Notes: generated by a model from the sequence alone, not told the origin. A stretch of DNA of 64,000 bases from Adiantum capillus-veneris (GCA_014529385.2 CM043950.1:80986343-81050342); one strand, 5' to 3'; positions 43,246-53,714 are shown, numbered from the stretch's first letter. A program made the numbers and translations.

Positions 43246-46200
43246 TCACAACATTTTTTTACTTTTCTTGGAGCGAGTGGTACGTTTCTTACAAGGCTTC
43301 TGTTTTTTAGCACTAGATATGGTCACTAAAGAAGGTTTAGGGACCCACTTGTATGTTTTCTTTGTTACATTAGGATGAGTCTTGTCGGAAGCGATATGCA
43401 TTGCTTGTAGCATATTTAAGGGTATAGGCATTTCATCCCCCTCAGGTGTTACCCAGGTCGTCCCCCTATTTCCCCAAGTGTCTATGGTTGATGCTAGGTG
43501 GACCCAATCCACATTGTCTGATTCCGTCATACCCGGTAACACATCCATATAAGGAGAATCTTGGCCAATGTCTGTATCCTTCTTACAAGTGTAACAACAT
43601 TGTAGTGGGGCCGAGTGAACTGTGGTGTCAGAGCGATGATCAATAATGGTTTTACTCCCTAAGGGGTGTACCTTACCAGTCACCAAATCCACTCTAAGGA
43701 CAGAGTCTTGGAATTGCAAATAGACATGATTTTTAGACCAATCGTGAACCATTTGTGCTTCCCTCATGAATGGTCGTCCTAAAATCATTTCATATGACAT
43801 AAGGTGTTTAGAGAAATCCATTACAATGAACGTATGTCGTACCTTGTGTCCTAGAACTTTGATCTTAAGATCCTTGAGCATCCCCATAGGTTTGGCTATG
43901 GTACCATTTTCCATCTTTACCACAATGTTAGTAACATTGAGGCGGGGTTTTCCCATGGATTCCCAACAATCTTTTGTAACGATGCTAACTCCCGCACCAC
44001 CATCAAGAATTCCCTTTATAGTTAATCCCTTGGTAGTGATGGGTAGGGTCGCATTAGACTCGTCGCCTTCAAAATACTGCCCTAATTCGTTAATGGGTAC
44101 CTCAATCACAGACTCGTGTCCATCTAAGTCAAGTGATTGCACATGATTTTCCTCATCAATCATAATCGAGTCAGGCCTATTTGGTTGCGCAAACTGCGGT
44201 AATCCCGTTCGTAGCTCTCCATTAAGGAATGCTCGAAGTGCAAGGAATAACTCAAGATCTCCATACAGCTTTGCTATGATCGTGGTTCGCACCTCAGAAG
44301 ACATGAAGTCCACTAGTTTGGCAACATTCATTGGCGTTTTGCAGGGTGTAGGTCCTTGACTAGGAACTGGTGAGGATGGAATCTCATATTCCTCAATGGG
44401 ATCAGGTATTCCTTTGTTAAACATCCTTTCCAACAAGAAAGGTGTATGCTCACTTTCTGATGTCCCGTCCTCACTCCCTTCTTGGATGATACTAGATATG
44501 GCTAACGGTCTATGGTTCATGTGGGGTGGATGAACTTGCGTGGGAAACACTGTGTCATGAATTTTGACCTGCATGGGTTCTGGTTCTAGTTTCCTTTGAG
44601 TCTCCTCCACTAAACCTCTTAGATGTTTCACCTGCTTAATCTCGTCTACTGGGTTTGGGTACGTCCCAATCTTCTTTTTACGATTCTTCCCTTTTTGCCC
44701 CTGCGGTTTATCTTGGGGGTCTTGGATTGGATTTGGAAACACTTGTGGTGTTTTCAGAGGCTCTTTATGATTTTCTCTTATTCGGTTTTCATTTGGTTCC
44801 ATGTTACGGTTTTCCTTGTCGGTCTTTCCCTTTGTGGTATTGGTTCTAGTCTCCATTGTCTCGACTGAATCTGAATCATCCTCGAGGTCATTCATATACA
44901 CGGGGTCATCTCCTGTTTCTATGTTTGTTTTGGAACTTGGCTTTGAATTTTCCGTATTCTGCGACTTCTTCCTTCGTGTCTTCTTTTTCTTTGCTTGGAT
45001 AACTGACGCGGTATCTCTCTCTTCGAGGATATGTCCTGGCCCTTGAAGCATGGACCGTGTAATCGCATAAGCGGGTGCGACGGGTGGTATTGGTGATGTC
45101 ACACTAGCAATTTCGACCAAATTCAGGGGTGTGATTTTAGGCGCATTTGGGTTATAGGGGCATTGGGCAATCAAGTGATCTATGCCACAACGATTACATG
45201 TGAGTATTGGCATTGCAGATGTGCTCCCTTGATTCACTTGCATCTGTGCAGCATTCTTTTGCAGCCTAATAGGGCACTCCGCTACTCGATGTGGTCCACC
45301 ACACTCGTAGCATTGAAGAGGTGGCCTCCTAGCCTGGGTGTTGATATTTTGACCTCTGGATGCGAGAGCAGCAGCTTGATAAACCGGCTTGACTTGTCCC
45401 CAACAATCTTCCATGTAGTATATAGGACACTCTTCCACTGTATCAAGTCCGTAGGCAATACTAGTGTCTATTTCCTCCTCACAGCCATCTGCATAAGCAT
45501 TTGATGGCTCGCAACCCACTTGGTTCATAGGGGCGACTCTTGGATGCGGGGGCTGCGGTCCTAGCACAGGAGGTGGTAGCGGTGTAGCTTGTACAACATT
45601 TTGAGGTCTAGGGACCATGTGTTGCGGTAGTTGCTCAACAGGTGGAGTAGGCATCAATACAGGAGCTCGAGGCGCATCCGTCCAGGCTACAGGTGGTCTA
45701 TTTGCCATCATACGTTTGATCATTAAACAATCCTTAGCTTGGTGACCATACCTACCACATGCGTTGCAAGTTCCATTAAATTTTACTCTAAACGTAGGGC
45801 ACTCACTAGTGCTATGTGGACCTAAGCAAATGGAACACCATTGTTGCTCCCTTCTTGGATACATGTGACTATTTTGAGGGGGTCGATTATCCTTAAGAGA
45901 AGCTTGGATTGCCTTGGTGAGGTCTATCAAGAAGGTCTCAAATACCTTTGGCTCATTGGCAATGGGCTTTGCAGTCATGGGTTCATACTCAATGGCTTGT
46001 GAGCTAGTGGATCTCGTGTCAGTAGACACCCTCATGCCTGCTATCATCAAGTTGTCCTCTAATTGGATTGCATTGGCAGTGACATCTTCCCACGTTGTGA
46101 TACCTCTAATCACTAGTCCATTATAGATTCCTTCATTTCTCAACCCTCGAATGAATCGATCAAGCAGTTGGTTATTGTTGAAGCGCTCATTTACAGGGCA

Positions 46201-47892
46201 GCGAGAGTTTAAGTGCTTTAGACGACTAATGAAGTCCCTTACTGACTCTCCTTCCTTACGTTCGGCCTTGTGTAGCTGAGATGCTACACCCCAAAGCACA
46301 CCTTCTCGTATGTACTCCTTTAGAAACAACCTTCGAAGGGTAGGGTAGATTGTTTTCTCGTCCACCCTTAGGGTCCTATACCAATCTCCAGCCTTCCCAC
46401 TTAATGTCAAGCTTAAGGCATTGCACTTATGTAGTTCGTTGCGTTCCCCTAAGGAATCACATACTTGTTCAAACACTTCAATGTGTTTCCTAGCATCTTC
46501 GTCCCCATTGAATTTTTGCGTGAGTTTGGCAATTTGTACTGCCTTACTTCTAGGCTCTCTATCAGATGCGTGACGCATATTTTTCGCGATAGATCGACCT
46601 ATGGTTTGAGCAAACGCTGCCAAGTCACCTATGTGAGGAGGCAGGGCCGGTGGAGGTACTCTTGGAATCATATGTGGGAGAGGAACGGGTACCGGTCTTG
46701 GCATATGTGTGGATGATGCAGGATATGGAACATAACCGGGCATAGGTCCACTCGGATAAGGGCTAGGGAGCGGCACTCGAGGAGCATAAGCAAGTGGTAC
46801 AATTGGAGGTGTGGGGGCCATGTGTGCATAAGGGGCTAGAGGCACATATGGTCGAGGCCCCATATTAGGTACTACGACACTAGGTAGTGGCACTGCGCTA
46901 ACCGTAGATGTCATCGGTACATTCTCTGTCAGGCTTATCCCTGGAGTGAGCACTGTGTTTTCCTTAATAGAGGGTTGAGCCAAGTTAGGGAAGCTAAAGT
47001 TGTCGCTCGGAGGCTCAGATTGCATAGAGACCCCAGGTGAAATGACGTAAGATGGGTCCATGGGGCTCATTAGAGGAGTCTCCATTTGTGATAGAGTAGG
47101 CTGTTGAGCCTTGCTCGTATCCAGAAATCTCATGGGGCCAGTTGAGAGTATATTTACCCCTCGGTTTTGCCTTTCAGATTGAATAATGCCATGGATAACA
47201 TTACAGATCATTTTCTGTTGATCTTCAATGCTCGTGGCACTAGAGGTGGATTGTACAATCTCTATCCATCCTACATGGTAGGCGTGGCCAGAGTAAAGAT
47301 CCGTCAACACCTCAGTGTGGAGGTCGTATGTCCAATGATCATTAATGAACAATCCTTCTAGAGTCGACGTGTTAACGGTTTCTTGTGAGGTAGAAGCAAT
47401 GTGGCTCCCCGTGGTTTTACTTGTCACCAACGGTACTCTAGAGGGAACTTCTGAAGGAGGCAGCTCAACAGAGCCTTCTTGGTAAGAAGTTGGTAGGATA
47501 TCCACATGGACACTCTTTGGGGGTGTGGGGTCCACATGCGATGTGAAAGGAGATTCCACTTCCCCACCCCCTTCGTGTGCTTCATTTGCATCAGGTTCCG
47601 AGCGAGTAGCTCTACCTAATGTTTCCATGAAACGGCTAAACATACTAGTACTAGGCAGTGGAGCTTCGGGAGGTGCATGGCCTTCTCTCTCAGTGTTTTG
47701 GTTAGGGTATGCTTCCATGATTTCTGAGTCGGAGGAGGAATCACTAGCGGCTATTTTAGGGTCTTGGGTGGTGCTACCTTGTGTCCCCGCTGAGGGTTTA
47801 GATCCTATCGTGGATGGGTAATGGGTGTCCGTATGAACAGAGGCACCCTCAATATGCTCGTGTTCTAGCACCCGCCCAGAGCGTAAGTGCAT
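43246..47892 (-). CDS. gag-protease polyprotein, 1,548 aa, open
   Basis: A single open frame from ATG 47892 (MHLRSGRVLEHEHIEG) to 43246. Residues 1-430 are low-complexity and Pro-rich. Residues about 440-640 are a retrotransposon gag domain (KAVQIAKLTQKFNGDEDARK, AGDWYRTLRV, LKEYIREGVLWG, DFISRLKHLNSRCP). Two zinc knuckles follow at about 682-720 (CSICLGPHSTSEC and CNACGRYGHQAKDC) and two more at about 859 and 897 (CYECGGPHRVAEC, CNRCGIDHLIAQC); three have three rather than four residues between the second Cys and His. A Lys-rich stretch is at 1000-1130. The retropepsin-like protease is at about 1290-1375, with ILDGGAGVSIV as active-site loop and ILGRPFM as flap-side motif. The D-G-G form replaces D-T/S-G, a variant also met in other plant Gypsy proteins. 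The product would form particles and process itself. The ATG chosen is the first after the primer site and begins the common MxLRSGR start. Confidence 0.93.
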   Translation of the reverse strand: MHLRSGRVLEHEHIEGASVHTDTHYPSTIGSKPSAGTQGSTTQDPKIAASDSSSDSEIMEAYPNQNTEREGHAPPEAPLPSTSMFSRFMETLGRATRSEPDANEAHEGGGEVESPFTSHVDPTPPKSVHVDILPTSYQEGSVELPPSEVPSRVPLVTSKTTGSHIASTSQETVNTSTLEGLFINDHWTYDLHTEVLTDLYSGHAYHVGWIEIVQSTSSATSIEDQQKMICNVIHGIIQSERQNRGVNILSTGPMRFLDTSKAQQPTLSQMETPLMSPMDPSYVISPGVSMQSEPPSDNFSFPNLAQPSIKENTVLTPGISLTENVPMTSTVSAVPLPSVVVPNMGPRPYVPLAPYAHMAPTPPIVPLAYAPRVPLPSPYPSGPMPGYVPYPASSTHMPRPVPVPLPHMIPRVPPPALPPHIGDLAAFAQTIGRSIAKNMRHASDREPRSKAVQIAKLTQKFNGDEDARKHIEVFEQVCDSLGERNELHKCNALSLTLSGKAGDWYRTLRVDEKTIYPTLRRLFLKEYIREGVLWGVASQLHKAERKEGESVRDFISRLKHLNSRCPVNERFNNNQLLDRFIRGLRNEGIYNGLVIRGITTWEDVTANAIQLEDNLMIAGMRVSTDTRSTSSQAIEYEPMTAKPIANEPKVFETFLIDLTKAIQASLKDNRPPQNSHMYPRREQQWCSICLGPHSTSECPTFRVKFNGTCNACGRYGHQAKDCLMIKRMMANRPPVAWTDAPRAPVLMPTPPVEQLPQHMVPRPQNVVQATPLPPPVLGPQPPHPRVAPMNQVGCEPSNAYADGCEEEIDTSIAYGLDTVEECPIYYMEDCWGQVKPVYQAAALASRGQNINTQARRPPLQCYECGGPHRVAECPIRLQKNAAQMQVNQGSTSAMPILTCNRCGIDHLIAQCPYNPNAPKITPLNLVEIASVTSPIPPVAPAYAITRSMLQGPGHILEERDTASVIQAKKKKTRRKKSQNTENSKPSSKTNIETGDDPVYMNDLEDDSDSVETMETRTNTTKGKTDKENRNMEPNENRIRENHKEPLKTPQVFPNPIQDPQDKPQGQKGKNRKKKIGTYPNPVDEIKQVKHLRGLVEETQRKLEPEPMQVKIHDTVFPTQVHPPHMNHRPLAISSIIQEGSEDGTSESEHTPFLLERMFNKGIPDPIEEYEIPSSPVPSQGPTPCKTPMNVAKLVDFMSSEVRTTIIAKLYGDLELFLALRAFLNGELRTGLPQFAQPNRPDSIMIDEENHVQSLDLDGHESVIEVPINELGQYFEGDESNATLPITTKGLTIKGILDGGAGVSIVTKDCWESMGKPRLNVTNIVVKMENGTIAKPMGMLKDLKIKVLGHKVRHTFIVMDFSKHLMSYEMILGRPFMREAQMVHDWSKNHVYLQFQDSVLRVDLVTGKVHPLGSKTIIDHRSDTTVHSAPLQCCYTCKKDTDIGQDSPYMDVLPGMTESDNVDWVHLASTIDTWGNRGTTWVTPEGDEMPIPLNMLQAMHIASDKTHPNVTKKTYKWVPKPSLVTISSAKKQKPCKKRTTRSKKSKKML

Positions 47893-48908
47893 GTACTTTT
47901 GATACCCTAAGGTGTCAAAAAGCTTCTCTAGGAGGCCTTGTGACTAGTTTTTAGCGTGTTTTTTGTTTTTTTTTTTGCTAGATTTTTTAGAGCGTGTCGT
48001 GGAATGGGCCGTGTGATAGCTCGAAACGAGCGTATCGGTCAGAGGGTCGTGCCGTGCTTTACAGCCCTCCGTTTGGTCACTCTATGCCCTTGGAATCCCT
48101 AAAACTGTCAATTTCCAGTAGGGAACTAGGCCCAAACTAGAAAGTCTAAGGGTGCAAGTGGGAAGAGAAAGGAGGAGAGTGGAGGACTTGTCCCACATGC
48201 TCTCATTCTCTCTTGAGGGAGTAGGGTATATATATAAGAGTGAGTCTAGTATATATCATAGGACTAAGGACTGAGGCCTGGGCCTGGGCTGGGCCTGGGC
48301 CTGGGCTTGGGCTTGGGCTTGGGAAAATGATCCCGATCCCGATCTATCTTTTATACAAACCAACCCGTCCGTTTTAAGAGTCGCGTTTTTTATTTTCGAA
48401 AAATTTCGCCGCCCGCTCACTCGCGTTTTTAATTTCCGAAATTTTTTTCCTTTTTTTTTTTTCCAGAAATTTTTTTTTTGGGATTTAAAAAAAAAAATTT
48501 AAATTTTTTTTTTTTTTTTTGGGTGCAGAAAATACAGAAATTGAAAACGCAGATATGCAGAAATTGCAGAAAACGCAGATATGCAAAAATTTTAGAAAAT
48601 GCAGAAATTGCCAAAAAAACGCAAGAAATGCAGAAATTGCAGAAATTGAAAACGCCGAACTTGAAAATGCAGAAATGCAGAAAATCGAAAAAACGCAGAA
48701 ATGCAGAAAATTGCAGAAATTGAAAACGCCGAACTTGAAAATGCAGAAATTGAAAAAAACGCAGACAATAGCAGAAATTGAAACTTGACAGCAAATGCAG
48801 AAAACGCAAAAAACAGAATTCTCCACACACTCCTTCCCTGCCATTCCTATGATAGAAATTGCACCACAAGGAAGCGTAAAGTGCTAACCGAGCTTAGTGT
48901 AGGGCATA
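47893..48908 (-). other. leader of gag-protease element with simple-sequence tracts
   Basis: Between primer site and gag there is about 1 kb without a gene. It holds a hexamer array of GGCCTG/GGCTTG (48274-48322) and an A-rich array built from GCAGAAATTG and GAAAACGC words (about 48522-48810), plus poly-T/poly-A runs at 48440-48520. Long open frames across these arrays are compositional. Confidence 0.85.
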
Positions 48909-48926
48909 TCCCCGGCAGCGGCGCCA
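48909..48926 (-). promoter_or_regulatory. primer-binding site, tRNA-Asp type
   Basis: The plus strand reads TCCCCGGCAGCGGCGCCA, which is the 3' end of plant tRNA-Asp including CCA with one mismatch (GCAGC for GCAAC). It lies 4 bp inside the 5' LTR, as a minus-strand priming site. Confidence 0.85.
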
Positions 48927-48930
48927 AAAA

Positions 48931-49180
48931 TGTGCGCTACTTGTCGCATTGTCGAAGCAAGGGACTTGCCAATACACCGTGTGCGAGCCACAAACGGCTC
49001 CAAGCACACAACAAGCCTAAACTAGCAAGCTCAAGAAAACAAAGGGTGTGTCACTCACCGCTCTATGCTCGCCTTCGTGGTGGATTCCTCGCCGCGATGA
49101 AGAAGAAGCTGCAGTCGTGCCGCGCTCAACCGCTTCGCCGCCGTCGTGCCTTCGTAATGCTCGATCGCACACACACTCTC

Positions 49181-49213
<33 letters not shown>

Positions 49214-49507
49214 AGGAGGTGAAGAAGAAGAAGATGGAGATGGAGCAAGAGCACTCTTCAATAGCACAAATGAGAGAATGAGTAAAAATTAGGTTTAGCT
49301 GGCTTTTATAGGAGCTCACCCCATTCACACTTGGGCGCCCATGCTTAACCAACTAATCCCTTGAATGTCCAAGTTAAAGTGCGCCTCTCATCGACGATCA
49401 CTCTACCTTTCCCTATTGGACCGACAAGCCCGGTACCTGACTCTACCAAATACATAATACGCGTCCATCGTATGTGATAGGGTGTCCGTGAGCCGTGAGG
49501 GTTAACA
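48931..49507 (-). repeat. 5' LTR of gag-protease element
   Basis: 577 bp, starting on the minus strand at 49507 (TGTTAACCCTCACGGC) and ending GCGCACA at 48931. Minus-strand TATA box CTATAAAAGCC at about 49312. Differs from the 3' LTR by roughly a dozen substitutions and a few microsatellite-length changes. Confidence 0.93.
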
Positions 49508-49565
49508 TGTACCGCGAAGAAGAAGGAGCTGCCACTGTTGCCGTGCTCAACCGCGATGCCGCTGC

Positions 49566-49650
<85 letters not shown>

Positions 49651-49880
49651 ACACACACATACACATGAGCACACAAAGGAGAAGGAGACAGAGATGGAGC
49701 AAGAGCACTTCTTAGCTTGCACCTCAAAGAATGAGGATTTTTTGGTCAAATGGACCTTTTATAAGAGTTTGACCCATTCACACATGGGCGCCCAGAGTGG
49801 TCGGTCTTTGCAAAACTACTGTAAAAATAAGATAAATGAGGCACCTCTCATCGAGATCCCCGACCACTCTGGGAGCCCAT
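49508..49880 (-). mobile_element. older LTR of the same family, proximal part
   Basis: Continues the LTR fragment that ends at 40493. Reverse complement shows TATAAAAGG (about 49760), CCATCTCTGTCTCC, a long microsatellite and GCGGTTGAGCACGG, as in the LTR at 18.2 kb. A stem-forming pair CCAGAGTGGTCGG (about 49791) and CCGACCACTCTGG (49859) lies in its upstream part. Confidence 0.75.
49570..49646. repeat. (CT)n microsatellite, about 77 bp
   Basis: Uninterrupted TC repeat, the longest in the window, at the position where all LTRs of this family carry a shorter CT tract. Confidence 0.97.
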
Positions 49881-49909
49881 TCACACATGGGCGCCCAGAG
49901 TGGTAGAAT

Positions 49910-51905
49910 AGATTCAAGTTCTTTGATACACTCTTGCCTTCTTTCTCCAGGCTCCATATTCCAAGCATAATTAATATGGATCATAAGAAATTTGTCAAGA
50001 ATTCTTAGACGGACATGAAGAGTGCACACATGCACATTTATCAAAGGAATCGGTAGAATAGGATCCCAATTTGGATCGTCCATGTCTCGATTAGGGGGTA
50101 CACTCTGGCTACAATTGTGGATACCTTGAAACCATTGTTGGAGTGCTTTACCCACTGTTTGTGTAGTGGTCACACCTTTCGCAGAATTGATTGCAGCTTT
50201 GCCACCCTTACCCTTACCTTTCGCAAAGTTTTTGACTGCAGCTTTGCCATCCTTACCCTTACCCTTGCTCTCAGTTCCAATGAGACTATACTGTGGCATA
50301 AATAAATGCATGGAAAGAGAGTCATTTCACCTTGCTTGCATCCTAACATACACTTGAGAGTTTTCAAGTCTCCTGCGAAATGCCACTCCACTTGGACCAT
50401 ACCTAGACATGAAACCTACAATTTTTGTCCTTCTTGTTGTTGTGTAATGACGTCAACTATTGGGGTGTGATTCAAATACCATTTGAGAGACTCATGTCTC
50501 TCATGTGGGAGATGAAAAGCTACCAACCACCAAATATTCTTCTCGGACTGAACACCTAAATAGGTGTTCCCTTCTTACTGGAATTTAGCTCAACATCAAT
50601 GCCCACCAAGGCTTTGTTCATAAGAATAACGCTTACCCTTTCGAGCCATTGACCTTTGACAATCTGGCACTCATCAAGCTTCATCACAAATATAACTTTG
50701 ACATCACACTCTTCCTGTGTCAACCCATAAAATCTTATCATTGACTGTTGGAGCTTCAACAAGTCAACATAGACATTATTGAACTCATTGTAACAAAAGG
50801 ATTTGTTCTCTTCTAATGGCAGGGAATCCTCCACATATTTAAATCCACCCAACAATCTTGCAACATCATTATTGGAGCACCTTTTTGCGACGCTAACACT
50901 GTAATGCGTTGGCAGCAACCTAAACAAACCTTCTGTTCTGTGATCTAGTGTGACAAGTCTATACAAAGCTTCGCAAACCTTGAAACTTATTCCTGCACTG
51001 TCACACACCTCCATCATCTCCTGAGGTGAAACAATGCTCTTTAGCTCACTGAAATACTTCTGGTGCAAAACTTTAGCAATGCCATCATTGGATGGATCAT
51101 CCAATAGCTCCACCAACTCCTTTGGTTTGATGATATGCTACAGCAGAGTATGTCCGATTGTTTCAGCATTGGAATCGATTCCCATCATCGTTCAAGACAA
51201 GTTCCTACATATTGAAATAATATTATAGCAACCTACACAAAATTTATGAAATTAGAAGATTGAATTTGTATTCCTATCTAGTTTGACGGATACATTTCTT
51301 TCGAGCTCCACCGCTTAAAGATAGCATAGACATCGCATGTCTCTTGCACTTGTGACTTTGATAGCCCAATGGAATGTGTGTGAGATGATCGATTTGCCGA
51401 TGCATATTACATACAGTGTGTTGTAGCTGAACATAGTTGTCTTTTTGATGCTCTGCCTTTTTAATAAGCTTTGACATCTTGTCATTTATTGCTTGTCTTC
51501 TCATTGGCTTCCTCTCTGACTTGTTGAATGTCGTTCACGTACTTCTCTTGCACTAATGAATAGGCAGCAGAGATGTTTTCTTGCTTCCCTTTCATTGAAA
51601 AAAGCTGAATGTAATCTCCAGCTGTAGCCAAACAATCCGTCTCTCCCATCTCTAATAAAACACAGTAGCTCAGTGACATTACAATGGAAAGGCAGTGATG
51701 CATTGGTCATTGGATCGCTAGGGTAAATATGGCCATCAACCCATAATTTGATTTCCTTGCATCCATGGTTCCGTAGCTGGTCTCCAGCATTGGGATTAGA
51801 TGTGCCAAGTCGCACGGTAGCAGACTCCTGCTCTAAATCAGCATTTAATCGATATGGTTTTGACTTGTTAGTAATGTCTTGCAGTGGTAGGGGATTGAAT
51901 GACAT
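49910..51905 (-). pseudogene. decayed gene, possible DDE transposase-like protein
   Basis: Minus-strand coding sequence begins MSFNPLPLQDITNKSKPYRL at 51905 and can be followed with frame changes to about 49910. Piece 1 (51905-51280) includes HGCKEIKLWVDGHIYPSDP and a helical Lys/Glu-rich part. Piece 2 (51116-50556, 186 codons) runs MVELLDDPSNDGIAKVLHQK to YGLTQEECDVKVIFVMKLDE, a beta-strand-like segment ending in an aspartate. Piece 3, in shifted frames, has SEKNIWWLVAFHLPHERHES, VEWHFAGDLKTLKCMLGC with a following FPCIYLC, then a Lys/Gly repeat and VHVCTLHVRLRILDKFLM. The spacing D, D-L-K, CxxC-like, and LH-x-R-I is like RNase H-fold transposases with an inserted Cys pair, but I cannot name the superfamily. 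Its 3' end meets an LTR. Coding origin is fairly sure; function is a guess. Confidence 0.5.
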
Positions 51906-52171
51906 TTTTGTTAGTTAATCAAGTAAATTAGTGAGAATGTGTAACAGTGACTGCTACAAGTAGGTGAAGGTGGCTATGGAGGAAAGAAGTGGAGAGTACT
52001 CAGAGTTAGGAGAAAAGGATTATGTTGTGGAGAGAAGAAAGAGAGGGAGTGGATCTCAATCTCCTTTGAATTTGAATTGTTGATCATGACTGTAGAGAGA
52101 AAAATTTTGCTTCACACAAAGGTAATGGAGTTTTCCATTGCACTCAGCTGGAGCTGGAGTGGGAGAAGCAT

Positions 52172-52204
<33 letters not shown>

Positions 52205-53714
52205 GGAGAGAGGGATATAAAGACAATAAAGGAAGAGAGAGTGGGAGAGAGGACAGATCGGCAACTTTGAAGGATCTGCACTTTTTTAGAAAAAGGCAGC
52301 CAAGAATGTTCCTTAATGATTCAAAGAGGAAGTGACATGAGAGAAGAGGGAAAGAAAGAGAGAGAGTTGGCTCACATTTTAGAGAGAGAATGCAGTGAGA
52401 GAATGTGAAAAATTTTCTTTTCTGGCAGGGGAGCTAAAAAGTGCCTCCTTTAATGAGTTCTAAGTGAGAGAGAGTGTTTTATATCTAGACAGAGAAGAGG
52501 AGTGGAAAAAGGACATTTTAAAATTTATTTATCCCCCTCTCTTTTGGGTTACTAGATAGACTATTTTCAAATTCAAAATATGGAAATGGCTTTTTATAAA
52601 ATCTCAGCATAAGCCTTTTTGCCCTCTCTTTTAGGCTTGGTCAAACTTGGTTTAAGCTTTAAGCATTGCCTTAAACTGCCAAATAAAGAGGCCCTCTTAT
52701 ACCCCATTCACTTCTTAATGAATCCAAGTTGACCAAAGTTGGATCCTTAGCCAGCATATTAGAAGCTACAAATATTTGCAATATAGGATCCTTATTTCTT
52801 AGACAAAAAAAGGTGAATTTTGAACAAAGCACCTCCATGCTATTCTTAATCAAAAGGTACTTTCTTTGAGGCTTTACTCAATAAAGAGCCTCATCTTACC
52901 TAGTAACATCTGTATCTTTCTTACATGGCTCAAATCTTGTAGTAAAATTTCTATTGGGAATGGCTCATGCCTCCTAAGAATAATAGCGCTATCCTTTCAT
53001 TTTATTGAAAACGATGGCAAAGATAGAGATGGTTTTGATACTTTACCTATCAATGATATGCCTCACCTTACTTGCTAACATATGTATCTCTCTTACATGG
53101 ATCAAATCTTGTAGGACAATTGTTGAATTTAGATGCTTGGGAATAACTCATGCCTCCTAAGTATAATAGCACTATCCTTTCATTTTACTAAAAATGATGG
53201 CAAAGGCAAATATGGATTCGACACTACTCAAGTAGCACAAGGACTTGTTGTGCCCTTTGATCAAGGCTAGTGTAAAGATAATAATACCAACAAACCACTG
53301 AAAATGTGGTGCAAGTGGAAAGCATCTACAAATATCTCAAGATGAATGTGTTCAAAGGATCCATAGCATAATCCAATTTGAATCTGATCAGAATCATATG
53401 TGATTTTCAAGTTGACAATATCTCAATGAGTTCTATGGAATCATTGTGATTCATTGAGCCATTAATGTGACTGTCAGTGGTTGTGAATAGTTTTCAGTTT
53501 CTATTTTTTACTAATTATAAGATAAAGATATATGTAACATTTAATGGCCTAGTAACTTGTGTGTAACGGAAAATAGCATGAACATAGTGAGCATTTCATT
53601 AGAATAGAAACCTAATGAGATTAACAAGAGTGCTTGGGTGGAGAAAGCAACTAAAGCATAACACCTAGTTAGATAGCATGAAAAATACTTCAAAAGAGAG
53701 ACAAATTAAGCAAT
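51906..53714. other. non-coding stretch with GA tracts and a 172-bp duplication
   Basis: GA-rich section at 52150-52520, longest tract near 52169-52196. A segment of about 170 bp starting at 52891 (TCATCTTACCTAGTAACAT) repeats at 53063 with substitutions; both copies include CATGCCTCCTAAG and CTATCCTTTCATTTTA. No coding frame supported. Confidence 0.6.

Larger units (their letters stand above)
40494..49507 (-). mobile_element. complete gag-protease-only LTR retrotransposon
   Basis: It has matched LTRs of 576 and 577 bp, both TGTTAACCC...GCGCACA on the minus strand, and an exact 5-bp target duplication TGTAC (40489-40493 and 49508-49512). A tRNA-Asp-type primer site lies next to the 5' LTR. 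The only long gene is gag-protease. No RT, RNase H or integrase sequence is found in the 7.9-kb interior, so it is non-autonomous and must borrow these from a relative. LTRs differ at roughly a dozen positions by eye, about 2 percent, so the insertion is fairly young. The interior also holds a 1.5-kb tandem duplication and low-complexity leader repeats. Confidence 0.93.

Noticed and set aside
44623-47821. Plus-strand frames opposite the gag-protease gene
   Set aside because: They are antisense shadows of a single well-supported minus-strand frame with known domains.
48429-48869. 146-codon Phe/Cys-rich frame
   Set aside because: It reads across the GCAGAAATTG array and poly-T/A runs; the residues simply repeat the array.
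49345-49749. Frame with long Arg-Glu repeat
   Set aside because: The Arg-Glu run is the (CT)n microsatellite read in one frame.
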